From assembly GCA_018269055.1 (NCBI GenBank), contig JAFDVI010000020.1, positions 310,001-374,000 of the forward strand: DNA of 64,000 nt, in the 5' to 3' direction. This document shows, piece by piece, positions 43,661 through 53,619 of this stretch; position 1 is the stretch's first letter; the number at the start of each line of letters is the position of its first letter. The translations under genes and the position numbers were made by a program. The DNA is from Acidobacteriota bacterium (lineage in GTDB: Bacteria; Acidobacteriota; Blastocatellia; RBC074). Below the pieces are notes generated by a model. That model was not told where the DNA came from and did not search any database. It was given only the letters and a program-made list of their open reading frames with translations.

Positions 43661-45496
43661 TCAGTCTGCAGCCACCCGGTTCATTTCTACGGGCCATTCC
43701 TTATACTGCAGTTGATAGAGTTTGAAATAAATTCCTCGCTGTGCAAGTAGCGCTTGGTGATTCCCCATTTCACGAATTTCGCCCTTATGTAGGACAATAA
43801 TTTTGTTCACGCGCTGAATCGTGGAAAGCCTGTGAGCAATAATAATTGATGTACGCCCTGTCATGACCTTTTCGATTGCCTGCTGAATTAGTTGCTCAGT
43901 TTCCGTATCAATGCTGGAAGTCGCCTCATCAAGTACCAGAATTTTGGGGTTGAAAGCCAGTGCTCGCGCAAAAGAAATCAATTGTTTTTGACCGACGGAA
44001 AAGCCTGCTCCTCGCTCGCGGACGTTTGTTTTGAACCGATTCGGCAATTTTTCAATGAACTCGCTTGCCAGAACTTCTTTGGCAGCCCATTCAACTCGGC
44101 CTTCGCCGATGTCGTCATTTTCAAGCCTGATATTTCCGGCGATGTCCCCTGAAAACAAGAATACATCCTGTAAAACCACAGCAAAGTTTTCTCGCAACTT
44201 CTGTAAATTCCACATCCGGATATCTACGGCGTCCAACAGGATTTCTCCGTGCTGAATGTCGTAAAACCGCATCAGCAAATTGCTGATCGTCGTCTTACCG
44301 GAGCCAGTGTGTCCGACCAAGGCAATGGATTCTCCAGGTTCAACGGTAAAGGACACGTCTTTCAGTACCCAATCCTCATCTTCGTAAGCGAACCAGACAT
44401 TACGGAATTCAATTCGCCCTAAAGCCCGACCGGGCGAAGCAGGCTGATAAGGCTTCGCCGGAGATGCGACGTTGTCAGGGGTATCGAGAAGCTTAAATAC
44501 GCGCTCGCTGGCCACCACCGCAGCTTGAAATACATTATATTTGTCGCTGATGTCCTGAATCGGCTGCCACAGTCGCTGCGTGTATTGTAAAAACGCGACC
44601 AGAGTTCCCACGGTGATTGCGTTTTGAATGACTTGCCCACCGCCGTACCAGACAATTGCGGCAATACCAATTGCAGAAATCAAATTCACCAACGGATAAA
44701 AGACCGCGTAATAAAAGATCGTATCCAGATTCGCTTGCTTATGGGCGGCGTTGATTTCGGAAAACTGTTCCAGAGCCTTTTTTTCGCGATTGAAAAGCTG
44801 CACGACTTGAGCCCCAGAAATGTGTTCTTGCGTGAAGGCGTTTAGCCGAGCAATTTTCGTACGGACTTGCCGGAAGCCTTCGCGCGCGCCGCGCCTGAAC
44901 CACATCGTCGCTGCCCATAACAGCGGCACAACCATCAGCGAGACAATTGCCAGCTTCCAGTTGAAGTAAAACATCATCCCCAGCGCGCCAGCGATCAGCA
45001 CAAAATCGCCCAGCACTTCAACCAATCCGGCGGTAAACAGTTCATTAAGCGAGTCTACGTCAGTCGTCAGCCGCGTGATTAAACGTCCAACGGGGTTATT
45101 GTCATAAAACGCCACTTCGATGGATTGTAGCTTGGCGAATATCTCTTCGCGCAGGTCGTACATTACACGCTGGCCAATCGTGTTGAGCAGCACGTCCTGA
45201 AAGTACCCGATGCCCAATGTCACTGCCAGCGAACCAATGTAGGCAAAGGCCAGCCAGGCGATTCCCTCAAAGGCCGCATCGAGTTTCATACCTCCACTCG
45301 CAGCCGGCGCAACGTAATCGTCAATCGCCCACTTGGTCAACAGAGGCCCAATCTGACGAACCAGATTCAGCCCAATCGTCAAAACCAGCGCAAAGACGAC
45401 CAGCTTCGTGTACGGAGCCAGGTAGCGAATCAATCGCCGGGCAGCTTTTGCGTCGTAAATTTTGCCAAGTTGTTCTTCTTCGTGATGATTGGACAT
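43661..45496 (-). CDS. ABC exporter, fused membrane and ATPase domains (MsbA/MDR type)
   Basis: 611 residues. Six spans in residues 20-320 form an exporter-type membrane domain with the coupling-helix phrase [16 protein letters not shown]. The nucleotide domain has Walker [13 protein letters not shown], a changed signature [15 protein letters not shown] in place of LSGGQ, Walker [17 protein letters not shown] and the switch histidine in [11 protein letters not shown] family of heterodimer-type exporters has such altered signatures, but no partner gene is adjacent. The substrate could be a lipid or drug. It ends 455 bases before the pilin gene and is not clearly part of the pilus locus. Confidence 0.92.
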   Translation of the reverse strand: MSNHHEEEQLGKIYDAKAARRLIRYLAPYTKLVVFALVLTIGLNLVRQIGPLLTKWAIDDYVAPAASGGMKLDAAFEGIAWLAFAYIGSLAVTLGIGYFQDVLLNTIGQRVMYDLREEIFAKLQSIEVAFYDNNPVGRLITRLTTDVDSLNELFTAGLVEVLGDFVLIAGALGMMFYFNWKLAIVSLMVVPLLWAATMWFRRGAREGFRQVRTKIARLNAFTQEHISGAQVVQLFNREKKALEQFSEINAAHKQANLDTIFYYAVFYPLVNLISAIGIAAIVWYGGGQVIQNAITVGTLVAFLQYTQRLWQPIQDISDKYNVFQAAVVASERVFKLLDTPDNVASPAKPYQPASPGRALGRIEFRNVWFAYEDEDWVLKDVSFTVEPGESIALVGHTGSGKTTISNLLMRFYDIQHGEILLDAVDIRMWNLQKLRENFAVVLQDVFLFSGDIAGNIRLENDDIGEGRVEWAAKEVLASEFIEKLPNRFKTNVRERGAGFSVGQKQLISFARALAFNPKILVLDEATSSIDTETEQLIQQAIEKVMTGRTSIIIAHRLSTIQRVNKIIVLHKGEIREMGNHQALLAQRGIYFKLYQLQYKEWPVEMNRVAAD

Positions 45497-45507
45497 CGAG
45501 AAAATCT

Positions 45508-46074
45508 TTACCGCTTACCAGACAAGCCTTCGGCGAATTTGTTCACCAGTTCTTCCATATCCGCGGTCAACAGCGCGCGCCAGGTTGAGCCACTTTTCTT
45601 GAAGCTGATAATTTCGACCTCGCTGGCTTCCGCCCCGGACATTTTGATTTGAGACCTGTAGACAATGTGAACCAAGTCAGTTCCTTCGCTCACCTTCCCC
45701 AGTATCGTGGTCGTGGAAGAAGCGAGCGCAGTTTTCATATCCGGAACCGCCCCGCTGATGAAGTTCATCAATCGCTCGAAGATGGCGGCACCAGTCAGTT
45801 CATCGAATTCTGCATTGCTTTTCAATCCAAAAATGGTTTTGGCGGCTCCACCGGATTCGTCTGCCTTGAGAATGGTGGCAAATAACCGTTTCATTGAACT
45901 GAGCGCCTCCGGGTGCAGCAGGCCAGCGCACTTGTCCCAATTTCCTGCCTGCATTGCCGTAAAATAGGATTTCGCAACTGTTTCCGGAGATTCAGGCACT
46001 TGAGAAACCGTCGAAACAGTCAGCAAGAAGGCTAAGGGAAGGCTTGCGGCAAATTTGAAAGCGAATTTTTTCAT
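45508..46074 (-). CDS. Secreted protein of unknown function
   Basis: 188 residues. A signal peptide ([19 protein letters not shown]) precedes a compact alpha plus beta part: [31 protein letters not shown] at the start, [14 protein letters not shown] in the middle and [28 protein letters not shown] at the end. The start and end resemble an NTF2-like fold (a cone-shaped sheet often used for ligand binding), but this is a guess from pattern. The stop lies 11 bases before the ABC exporter start, so the two are likely cotranscribed. Confidence 0.72.
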   Translation of the reverse strand: MKKFAFKFAASLPLAFLLTVSTVSQVPESPETVAKSYFTAMQAGNWDKCAGLLHPEALSSMKRLFATILKADESGGAAKTIFGLKSNAEFDELTGAAIFERLMNFISGAVPDMKTALASSTTTILGKVSEGTDLVHIVYRSQIKMSGAEASEVEIISFKKSGSTWRALLTADMEELVNKFAEGLSGKR

Positions 46075-46126
46075 TTATTCTTTGTTCTCCAGTGAGATTA
46101 GTTTCAAGCACGGGGTGCAATTTTGA

Positions 46127-47797
46127 TCATTTTCCGATTTCAATCTGTTGCTTCAAAGACACCGCTTCACGATTTTGCGGGTCAATGTCTAGAGCCTGCT
46201 TGCAATGCGCCAAGGCTCTGGCGCGGTCATTTCGCGAAAGGTATATCCGCCCGAGCATAATGTGCGCTTCGATCAATTTCGGATTCCAGGACACGGCGGC
46301 GTGAAACGATTTCAACGCGTTTTCGGTCTCGCTGCGATGCGTGTAAACAATTCCGCGCAGAAAGTACCCGTCGGCATTTGCAGTATCCACTGCCAGCAAC
46401 TGCTGCAATTCGTTCATGGCCTCGGCGTCTTTGCCTCCGGCGATCAACTGACGAATGCGGTCCAGCGTCTGTTGTTGAGCAATTTGTTGCGGTGATGGTT
46501 GGGCAGGCTGTTCCGCTTGCTGACGCGCCCATTTCGTCAAATCGCCCAGATTCACTTCTTCTTTCATCCTGGCCAGCACGGGGATTTTGTCCGGCGAAAC
46601 GGCCCAGCGGGCGTATGAGCTAAGATAGCGTTTGGCTTCGTTGTCGGCTTTGGCCGCTTCATCTGCTTTCCCGGCTGATGCCAGGCATTTTGACAACACA
46701 AACCAGGCTTCTCCATCGCGCGAATTCGCGCCAACAGTGGCACGAAGCTGCTGCGCAGCCTCTTCAAAGTTTTGGTGCCGCCAGGCAGCATAGCCGTAAT
46801 TGAACCGGTAAGCGCCATCGTTGGGATTGTTGGCAATCGCTCGCTGCAAATAAGTGAGCGCCCGTGCATTGTCGCCTTTAGCTGCCAGCGCCGCGCCTGC
46901 ATTATTCAGCACTTCTGTCAATGGAGCGATGGTCGCCAAAGCTTCAAGCGCAGTCGCAGCCTGGTCATACCCGCCGGATTTGAACGCAGCCAACCCCAAA
47001 TAAAATAACGCTTCTCCGTAATGCGGATCGTCTTTGACCAATTGTTTGAGCAACCCGGCAGCTTCCTCGAATTCTGCCTGCCGGTAATCCAACACACCGA
47101 GTTCATAAATCGCCTGGGCATAATGCCCTGGCGTTCCGGCGTTGTCATACTCTTGAATTGCGCGTTTGAGAAACGCTTCGCGCAACCGCAGGTCGAGCGT
47201 TTGAACACCTTTGACATAGCTTTCATAAGCGCGCGGCGGAACTGTGGTAGCGCGGCGAACCAATTGTTCCTTGGTGTAGCTCAATGACGGATTGCGTTCA
47301 TACAACACGTGCCAGGCCAGTTGCCCTTGCATCTGCTGCAAATCAGCCAATGGGCCGCTGAAATTAAACACCTTGTTGCCAATCAATCGTCCGGCCTGCG
47401 TTTCAATCAACCTCGCCGAAATCGCAATCGAAACATTCTGTTTGTCGCCGCCAATGTCGTATTCGCCGATGATGGCCAGGTTTGCTTTGGCAGCTTCGGC
47501 GACGCGAATCATCGCCGCGCGTGTCAGCAAATCCGAAGGATTCAGCCCCACCCGCTCAAACGCCTGCTCTCGCCCCTCTTCGCTGACGACCGTCAGGCCC
47601 GGAGCGCCCAGAATATCTGCCAACAAAATGGCAAAGCTTTCGCGAATCCAGTTGTGCTGGGTTGACTGAGACCGGTTTTCGAATGGCATGACGATGACGA
47701 CATCCGCCGCCGAAGCTTTGGCTGTCAGGCAAACAATCAAACAAACAGCCAAAGAAACAAGTTTGAATCTGAGTTTAATAAGCATCCTCGAAATCAT
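46127..47797 (-). CDS. Secreted TPR protein with an N-terminal FlgO/CsgG-like domain
   Basis: About 556 residues. A signal peptide (LVSLAVCLIVCLTAKASA) is followed by a domain of about 150 residues that begins VVIVMPFENRSQSTQHNWIRESFAILLADIL and continues VVSEEGREQAFERVGL and ANLAIIGEYDIGGD. This pattern occurs in lipoprotein-like FlgO or CsgG relatives that precede TPR arrays. The remainder holds about seven TPR units (AEALFYLGLAAFKSGGYDQA and ALTYLQRAIANNPNDGAYRFNYGYAAW). It is probably a periplasmic or surface scaffold. The start is uncertain: ATG at 47797, ATG at 47785 or a TTG at 47821 only three bases after AAGGTGG. Confidence 0.82.
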   Translation of the reverse strand: MISRMLIKLRFKLVSLAVCLIVCLTAKASAADVVIVMPFENRSQSTQHNWIRESFAILLADILGAPGLTVVSEEGREQAFERVGLNPSDLLTRAAMIRVAEAAKANLAIIGEYDIGGDKQNVSIAISARLIETQAGRLIGNKVFNFSGPLADLQQMQGQLAWHVLYERNPSLSYTKEQLVRRATTVPPRAYESYVKGVQTLDLRLREAFLKRAIQEYDNAGTPGHYAQAIYELGVLDYRQAEFEEAAGLLKQLVKDDPHYGEALFYLGLAAFKSGGYDQAATALEALATIAPLTEVLNNAGAALAAKGDNARALTYLQRAIANNPNDGAYRFNYGYAAWRHQNFEEAAQQLRATVGANSRDGEAWFVLSKCLASAGKADEAAKADNEAKRYLSSYARWAVSPDKIPVLARMKEEVNLGDLTKWARQQAEQPAQPSPQQIAQQQTLDRIRQLIAGGKDAEAMNELQQLLAVDTANADGYFLRGIVYTHRSETENALKSFHAAVSWNPKLIEAHIMLGRIYLSRNDRARALAHCKQALDIDPQNREAVSLKQQIEIGK

Positions 47798-47829
47798 AGT
47801 TGGCGGATTGATGGAACGCAAAAACCACC

Positions 47830-49377
47830 TTAAAGAGGAATGTTTCCGTGCTTGCGCGGCGGGTTGGAATCGCGTTTGTTTTCCAGCAGCTTCAGGGCGC
47901 GAATCAGTTTCTGCCGCGTGTGTTTCGGTTCAATCACTTCATCTACAAAGCCACGTTCGGCGGCGACATACGGCGACGCGAACTTATCCTGGTACTCTTC
48001 AATTTTCTCCTTGCGCGCAGCTTGCAGATCGGCAGCGCCGTTTAATTCGCGGCGATACAAAATTCCGACAGCCCCTTCGGCTCCCATCACAGCGATTTCC
48101 GCCGTCGGATATGCAAAGTTGATGTCCGTGCGGCAATGCTTCGACCCCATCACACAATACGCGCCGCCATAAGCTTTGCGCGTGACGACGGTGATTTTCG
48201 GTACAGTGGCTTCGGCGTAGGCGTACAGCAGCTTCGCGCCGTGGCGAATGATGCCGCCGTATTCCTGGCTGACGCCAGGCAGAAATCCCGGCACGTCTTC
48301 AAAGGTAATGATCGGAATGTTGAAGCAATCGCAAAACCGCACAAATCGTGCCGCTTTGACCGAAGCGTCAATGTCCAGCACCCCGGCCAGAAAGTTCGGC
48401 TGATTTGCCACGATGCCGACCGATTGGCCGTTGAGCCGCGCAAAGCCAATGACGATGTTTCGGGCGAAATGCTCCTGAATCTCGAAGAAGTAGGCATTGT
48501 CCACAACTTTGGTGATGATCTGGCGAATATCGTAAGGCTTGTTCGATTCCGGTGGAACTACCGCGTTCAGCGACTCGTCGCTGCGATCCACTGGATCGTC
48601 ACACGCAACGCGCGGCGGATCGTCCATGTTGTTTGACGGAATGAACGACAACAGTTCGCGGATCAGCCGCAAACAGTCTTCTTCGTTTTCCGCTGCGAAG
48701 TGCGCCACGCCGCTGGTGGAATTATGCGTCATTGCGCCGCCGAGTTGTTCTTTGGTCACATCTTCGTGCGTCACAGTTTTGATCACGTCCGGCCCGGTGA
48801 TGAACATGTAGCTGGTGTCTTTGACCATCACGGTGAAATCCGTGATCGCCGGAGAATAGACGGCTCCGCCTGCGCAAGGCCCCATAATTGCGGAAATCTG
48901 TGGCACAACACCCGAAGCCAGCGTGTTGCGCAAAAAAATGTCGGCATACCCGCCCAAACTGACGACGCCTTCCTGAATGCGTGCGCCGCCGGAATCGTTC
49001 AGCCCAATCACGGGCACGCCGACTTTCATCGCCATGTCCATGATCTTGCAAACTTTCTGTGCGTTGGTTTCGGACAGCGATCCGCCAAAGACCGTGAAGT
49101 CCTGTGCGAAAACGAAGACTTCGCGCCCGTCAATCATTCCGTGCCCCGTGACGAATCCGTCGCCGGGAATCTGTTGCGTATCCATTCCGAAATCCTGGCA
49201 GCGATGCGTCACCAGTTTGTCGAACTCTTCAAAGGTTCCTTCGTCGAGCAGAAATTCCACGCGTTCGCGAGCGGTCATCTTGCCGTCGGCGTGTTGGCGA
49301 GCGACACGATCATCCCCGCCACCGGCTTCTGCGGCCGCATTTTTTTCCTTCAGCAGTTTCAGCTTGTCTTCGATCAT
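47830..49377 (-). CDS. pccB: Acyl-CoA carboxylase beta subunit (propionyl-CoA carboxylase type)
   Basis: 515 residues, the usual length of the carboxyltransferase subunit. It starts with [47 protein letters not shown]. The crotonase-like halves carry [50 protein letters not shown], and in the second half [49 protein letters not shown] and [13 protein letters not shown]. It transfers carboxyl from biotin to propionyl-CoA or a related acyl-CoA, or acts in a decarboxylase complex. The biotin-carrying subunit is not encoded nearby. Its stop is followed directly by the TPR gene. Confidence 0.94.
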   Translation of the reverse strand: MIEDKLKLLKEKNAAAEAGGGDDRVARQHADGKMTARERVEFLLDEGTFEEFDKLVTHRCQDFGMDTQQIPGDGFVTGHGMIDGREVFVFAQDFTVFGGSLSETNAQKVCKIMDMAMKVGVPVIGLNDSGGARIQEGVVSLGGYADIFLRNTLASGVVPQISAIMGPCAGGAVYSPAITDFTVMVKDTSYMFITGPDVIKTVTHEDVTKEQLGGAMTHNSTSGVAHFAAENEEDCLRLIRELLSFIPSNNMDDPPRVACDDPVDRSDESLNAVVPPESNKPYDIRQIITKVVDNAYFFEIQEHFARNIVIGFARLNGQSVGIVANQPNFLAGVLDIDASVKAARFVRFCDCFNIPIITFEDVPGFLPGVSQEYGGIIRHGAKLLYAYAEATVPKITVVTRKAYGGAYCVMGSKHCRTDINFAYPTAEIAVMGAEGAVGILYRRELNGAADLQAARKEKIEEYQDKFASPYVAAERGFVDEVIEPKHTRQKLIRALKLLENKRDSNPPRKHGNIPL

Positions 49378-49478
49378 GTTGTGTTATCCGGATTGGGATT
49401 GGAGTTCTGAAAAACGGCGCGGATTATAAGTGACCGATCGCGGAATGTCAGTCGAGCAAGTTTAGTGTGACCAATTTC

Positions 49479-49507
49479 TTGCCGTATTTGCGCCCTTTTG
49501 CTACTAT
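49479..49507 (+). promoter_or_regulatory. Candidate sigma70-type promoter for the RDD gene
   Basis: TTGCCG at 49479-49484 and TACTAT at 49502-49507 with 17 bases between, about 88 bases before the ATG at 49595. Both boxes match four of six positions. This was found by eye only. Confidence 0.25.
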
Positions 49508-49594
49508 CACGCCGCTTTCGCGCAAGGCAATCAAGCATTTAGGCGCATGTGGCCATTATCAAACCTGCAAAATGCAGGCTGAATCGTTTCAAAG

Positions 49595-51121
49595 ATGAAG
49601 TGCGAAAACTGCGGTACTGGGCTTGTCGGAGCTTCCATCGTTTGTCGGCAATGCAACCACAACGTTGCGCAAGGTCGTGTTGGCCAGTGGCGCGCCCGTC
49701 AGAGCCACGTCAATCCTGCCGCTGCACACGCGGCGGCAACTCGCACGATTTCGCCTTTACCTTCGCCCAAACCTGGGGCGAAAACCCAGCAAGTTGAGTC
49801 AAACAACAACCTAGACGTCAACTCGCCCGGGTTGCGCCCTCAAACCTCCGTGCCATTACATCCTAAGACCCGGATCAATCCGGTCGCGGTTCCCAAGTCT
49901 TCGCCTGCTAAATCATCCGCTGCGTCTTCCGATGAAGACCCTGGCGTGGTGCAATTTCCGGCCTGGAGATCCCAGCTTAAGGATAAAGTCAAAGAGGTGC
50001 GCGAACGGCGTACACAACCTATCCCGGCAGCGGACGCACAACCCGATGAAGCGCAGCTTGACCCAAATCCGATTGTCGAATCGGCACTCAAACGAATCCG
50101 CTGGTCACAACACATTGCGCCGCCGCAATCACAAACTGAGCGCAACGAAACAAAACCGCAACTTGCACAGCAACAAACTTCCGCCGTTAAACCACAGGCA
50201 GAAGCTCCCGTTGCGCCGCAAAAGCCGGATACCAATCCATTGCAGCGAACCACGCGCAGTTCAACCAATCCGCTTCTGGCGCGAAAACCGTTGGCGCAGC
50301 CGACTGCCAGAACAGAGGCAACGCCGCAACCAGTGCCACGGCCCGAAACAAAACAACCGCTGCAGCCGGCAATCGAAGATCGAATTGAAATCAAACCTGC
50401 GGCCAAGCCGGAATCCAAACCAGGCTCCGGTTCATTGCCTGCTGCGCCAAAACCCGGCTCCGGTTCATTGACCGCCACCCCGAAACCGGGTTCCGGCTCC
50501 TTGATCGCTACGCCCAAAGTCAGGACGACGGGCGAAATCAAAAAACCGGTTGTCACACAACAAGTGCAGCCGCCAAGAACGCCTTCCGGTTCGCTGGTGC
50601 AACCGCCACGAAACCACGTCGAAACGCAAGTCATTGGATTGGCTCCTTCGGTAAGCGATTTGACCGCCTATGCTTCCGGCGTCATATCAACAACTCTTAA
50701 GCCCAGACAGGCGACATTGTGGGGACGCACCTTGGCTGGAGCTTGCGATTTTGAAATTGTGGCAATGGCTTATTTGCCTGTTTTTTGGCCGTATGCCGTA
50801 CTCAACACTTCCGTGGGTTACGAATCAGCCGCCATCTTGTTTGTGTTGTTGGCGGCGCTGATGTTCATTTACCAGTTGCTGACGCTGACCATCGCAAATC
50901 GAACGACCGGAATGGCGTTTCTCAGGTTGCGTTTGGTCAATGCCGCAAATCGGGAAAAACCCGTCACCTTCCTTCAAAAATTTCTGAGAGCGTTGGCCGC
51001 AACCGCCTCTGCGTTTTTGCCGCCGCTCAATTTCCTGGTGATGCAATCCAACCTGCAACACCGCAGCCTGCCCGACCTGATCTCCGGCACGATGTTGCTT
51101 GAAAGAGTAAAATCGAACTGA
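49595..51121 (+). CDS. RDD-family membrane protein with an N-terminal zinc ribbon
   Basis: 508 residues. A zinc ribbon (CENCGTGL, CRQCNHN) at residues 3-24 is followed by about 330 residues of low complexity, rich in P, Q, K, T, A and S. Inside it lie three copies of an 11-residue unit ([33 protein letters not shown]). The C-terminal 140 residues are an RDD domain with RTLAGACDFEI, two spans and LQHRSLPDLISGTML, where the family's arginine and aspartates are seen. RDD proteins are poorly understood and some transport ions. The start at 49595 gives a complete ribbon. The linker would reach far into the cytoplasm. It precedes rqcH by 25 bases. Confidence 0.82.
   Translation: MKCENCGTGLVGASIVCRQCNHNVAQGRVGQWRARQSHVNPAAAHAAATRTISPLPSPKPGAKTQQVESNNNLDVNSPGLRPQTSVPLHPKTRINPVAVPKSSPAKSSAASSDEDPGVVQFPAWRSQLKDKVKEVRERRTQPIPAADAQPDEAQLDPNPIVESALKRIRWSQHIAPPQSQTERNETKPQLAQQQTSAVKPQAEAPVAPQKPDTNPLQRTTRSSTNPLLARKPLAQPTARTEATPQPVPRPETKQPLQPAIEDRIEIKPAAKPESKPGSGSLPAAPKPGSGSLTATPKPGSGSLIATPKVRTTGEIKKPVVTQQVQPPRTPSGSLVQPPRNHVETQVIGLAPSVSDLTAYASGVISTTLKPRQATLWGRTLAGACDFEIVAMAYLPVFWPYAVLNTSVGYESAAILFVLLAALMFIYQLLTLTIANRTTGMAFLRLRLVNAANREKPVTFLQKFLRALAATASAFLPPLNFLVMQSNLQHRSLPDLISGTMLLERVKSN
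50417..50515 (+). repeat. Three in-frame tandem copies of a 33-base unit
   Basis: Copies start at 50417, 50450 and 50483, each encoding KPGSGSL plus four residues. Only the third position and the last four codons differ. Copy number could change by slippage without changing the frame. Confidence 0.85.
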
Positions 51122-51146
51122 CCTCTTTCTCCGCTCGTGAAATCCA

Positions 51147-53000
51147 ATGGACATTTTTCTGCTCCAAGCCATCGCCAAAGAGCTTGAGCCGCTGCTTGTC
51201 GGTCACCGGCTGGGTAAAATCGTTCAACTCAGCACAACCGATGTGGCGCTGGATTTCCGGCTGCGCGATGGCCGCTGGCTGGTGATTTCCACAGACCCGG
51301 CGCGGCTGGCGTTGTATCTGACCGCGCGGCAACCGAAACAACTCAGCGACGAACCGCGCACCGACACAGGTTTTGTCGTGCTGCTGAAAAAATATCTGGG
51401 CAGCGCCAAATTGCTGGCGATTGAACCGCTTGGATATGACCGCGTCGCCAGCTTTCATTTTGAAGCCGAAGAGGAAACCAGCGAACTCAAACAACGCACG
51501 CTCGTCGTTTCCCTGACCGGGCGCACGGCAAACCTGGTTTTGACCGAAGCCGGTCAAATTCTGGCGCGATTGCGCGAAAGCGAAGAAAGAAAATCTCCCG
51601 CGAAGCCACACGAAAAACACACGAAGGAGAGAGGGAGAGAAAGCGGGAACGAGGGAATCAACAGTCCTTCTCTCCCTCTCTCTGTCCCTCCATCGCTCAA
51701 TCATCGTAGCGTCGTGGGAGAAAAATTCGATTACCCACCGCCGCCAGCCGACAAACTCGATCCGTTTCAATGCTCCACGGCACAGCTTTACGAGTTGATC
51801 GCCCAAGCCGGTGGCGATATTGCTACCGCCGCGCAGAAATCTTTCATCGGGTTTACTCCGCTTTACGCGCGCGAACTGGCCTACCGCGCAAAGCTTTCCG
51901 AGCCGGAACTGGCGCTGCGAAATCTGCTGGCGGATTTGTTTGAAGCTAATCCGGTTCCGACGATCTATTCCTCACCGTCCATCGAAGCGTTGAAACAGAA
52001 AATTGGCCGCGACGAATTCAGTTTGACGCTTTCGCCCATTGAGCTTCGGCATTTGTTCGCGCTGGAGCCAAGGTTGTTTCCCACCGTCAATGAAGCCGCC
52101 GACGTGTATTTTTCGCTGTTGGAAGATCGCCGCCGCTTTCTGGCCGGACGACAAAAACTGACTTCTCAATTGAGCGCCAAGCTCAAAAAGCAGCGCACGC
52201 TCGTCGCCAACCTAGAACGCGAACTCGCGGGGTTTGCGCGCGGCGAAACGCATCAACGCTGGGGAGAATTGCTGCTGGCGAATTTGCATCAAGCGGAAAA
52301 AACCGACCCCGGATTTGCCGTCACAGATTTTTACGACGAAGCGCAGGCAACGATCACAATTCCCGCCGCCGACAAAGCCACAGCACAGGACGCCGCCGAG
52401 CATTACTTCAAACTGGCGCGGAAAGCGAAAAACGGGCAGGCGGCAATCAGCGCGCGATTGCCCGAAGTCAGAAAGGAAATCGCTGAGCTCGAAAATAACT
52501 TGGCGCGAGTTTCCGAAGTCACTCGCGCCGAGGAATTACAGCCGCTGCTGAAAGCGCTCATCCCGGCTTCGCCCAAACTGCCGAAGCCGAAAACTCAACC
52601 GGGCAAAAAACCGAAAGAAGAAAAGATCAGCGGCGTGCGCCGGTATCGCTGTACAGATGGTTACGAAATTCTGGTAGGACGCACCGACCGCGATAACGAC
52701 AATCTGACGTTGCGCGTCGCCAAATCCTACGACCTGTGGTTTCACGCGGCGGATTATCCGGGTTCGCACGTCGTGTTGCGCAACCCGCAGCGCCGCGAAG
52801 TCCCGCCGCGCGCCATCACCGAAGCCGCAGAGCTTGCGGCTAAATTCAGCTCTGCGCGAACCAACGCCAAAGTCGCGGTGAATTATTGCGAAAAGAAATT
52901 CGTCACGAAGCCGAAAGGCTTTGCGCCGGGACAAGTGCGGCTGGCGTCGTTCAAAACTGTGATGGTTGAGCCGAAAGAGTCGGCGGAGCGCTTGCCGTAA
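51147..53000 (+). CDS. rqcH: NFACT-family ribosome quality control protein RqcH
   Basis: 617 residues. The NFACT-N domain has the phrases KIVQLSTTDVALDFRLRDGRWLVISTD and EPLGYDRVASFHF, with D98 and R99 at the position needed for alanine tailing in Bacillus RqcH. Two helix-hairpin-helix motifs lie near residues 207-260. A long coiled coil follows (about 325-470). The C-terminal NFACT-R domain has YRCTDGYEILVGRTDRDNDNLTL and DLWFHAADYPGSHVVLRNP. It should bind split 50S subunits and add alanine to stalled chains. Residues about 150-190 come from a purine-rich palindromic insertion that keeps the frame. The 3' end overlaps the convergent gene by 50 bases. Confidence 0.93.
   Translation: MDIFLLQAIAKELEPLLVGHRLGKIVQLSTTDVALDFRLRDGRWLVISTDPARLALYLTARQPKQLSDEPRTDTGFVVLLKKYLGSAKLLAIEPLGYDRVASFHFEAEEETSELKQRTLVVSLTGRTANLVLTEAGQILARLRESEERKSPAKPHEKHTKERGRESGNEGINSPSLPLSVPPSLNHRSVVGEKFDYPPPPADKLDPFQCSTAQLYELIAQAGGDIATAAQKSFIGFTPLYARELAYRAKLSEPELALRNLLADLFEANPVPTIYSSPSIEALKQKIGRDEFSLTLSPIELRHLFALEPRLFPTVNEAADVYFSLLEDRRRFLAGRQKLTSQLSAKLKKQRTLVANLERELAGFARGETHQRWGELLLANLHQAEKTDPGFAVTDFYDEAQATITIPAADKATAQDAAEHYFKLARKAKNGQAAISARLPEVRKEIAELENNLARVSEVTRAEELQPLLKALIPASPKLPKPKTQPGKKPKEEKISGVRRYRCTDGYEILVGRTDRDNDNLTLRVAKSYDLWFHAADYPGSHVVLRNPQRREVPPRAITEAAELAAKFSSARTNAKVAVNYCEKKFVTKPKGFAPGQVRLASFKTVMVEPKESAERLP
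51627..51682. repeat. Palindromic insertion 12, in frame inside rqcH
   Basis: Perfect arms of 14 bases (GAGAGAGGGAGAGA at 51627-51640, its complement at 51669-51682) lie in a purine- then pyrimidine-rich stretch unlike the surrounding codons. It encodes about 40 residues such as ERGRESGNEGINSPSLPLS in the linker after the NFACT-N domain, where homologues are normally short. No GTAG-type head is visible, so it may belong to another element class. Confidence 0.65.
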
Positions 53001-53619
53001 CTTGATCCTTTCGCCGCAAAATCACATAAGCGGCAATTCCTCCGATCACCAACCCGATCAGATCGCACTGTAAATCGTTGGGCGTGTCGTACGGCCCATG
53101 AATGCGCATGCCTGGTTGTGGCCAGAAGTATTTGTCGTCCCACAGTTCCACGATTTCGTAAAAGCCGGAAATCGTGAACATCGTCGTGGACGCAAAAAAC
53201 GTCACCAACCAAAGCGGCAACTTGTACCCGAACCGTTTCATTCCCTCGTTCAGCAGCCAGACAATGATGGGAGCCGTCAGCGCAGGAATTACTGTGTGCG
53301 TGAATTCGTCGTACTGAATGTATTTGTATTTGGTGCTGTACCAGTCGAACAGATTGCCCAACCCGTCCAGCGCGACCGAAACATACACCAGCGCCAGCAT
53401 TATGATCGGAATTTTCAAGTCAAAGCGTTGTTTGACGTAAAGGTAAATCGCCGCCAGCCAGGCGACACAGATTGGCGTGCTGAACCAGATTCGTAAATAT
53501 GCCATACGCAGCAGAAAGACCGCTCCCCAAAGCAGCAAGCCGCCGACAATGGCAGCGTCGAGCAAATTGAACGAAGACGAAGTTTCAGATTTAGCGGGGT
53601 TCGAGATTGCCTGACTCAT
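52951..53619 (-). CDS. DUF2238 (YjdF-like) membrane protein
   Basis: 222 residues with about six spans and no signal peptide. Characteristic phrases are YVSVALDGLGNLFDWYSTKYKYIQYDEFTHTVIPAL, SGFYEIVELWDDKY and YDTPNDLQCDLIGLVIGG, with histidine and several aspartate and glutamate residues in the membrane, the pattern of DUF2238. The start at 53619 follows GGAGGAACCT and overlaps the upstream stop by four bases (ATGA), so coupled translation is likely. Its 3' end overlaps rqcH from the other strand. Function is unknown. Confidence 0.88.
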   Translation of the reverse strand: MSQAISNPAKSETSSSFNLLDAAIVGGLLLWGAVFLLRMAYLRIWFSTPICVAWLAAIYLYVKQRFDLKIPIIMLALVYVSVALDGLGNLFDWYSTKYKYIQYDEFTHTVIPALTAPIIVWLLNEGMKRFGYKLPLWLVTFFASTTMFTISGFYEIVELWDDKYFWPQPGMRIHGPYDTPNDLQCDLIGLVIGGIAAYVILRRKDQVTASAPPTLSAQPSQF

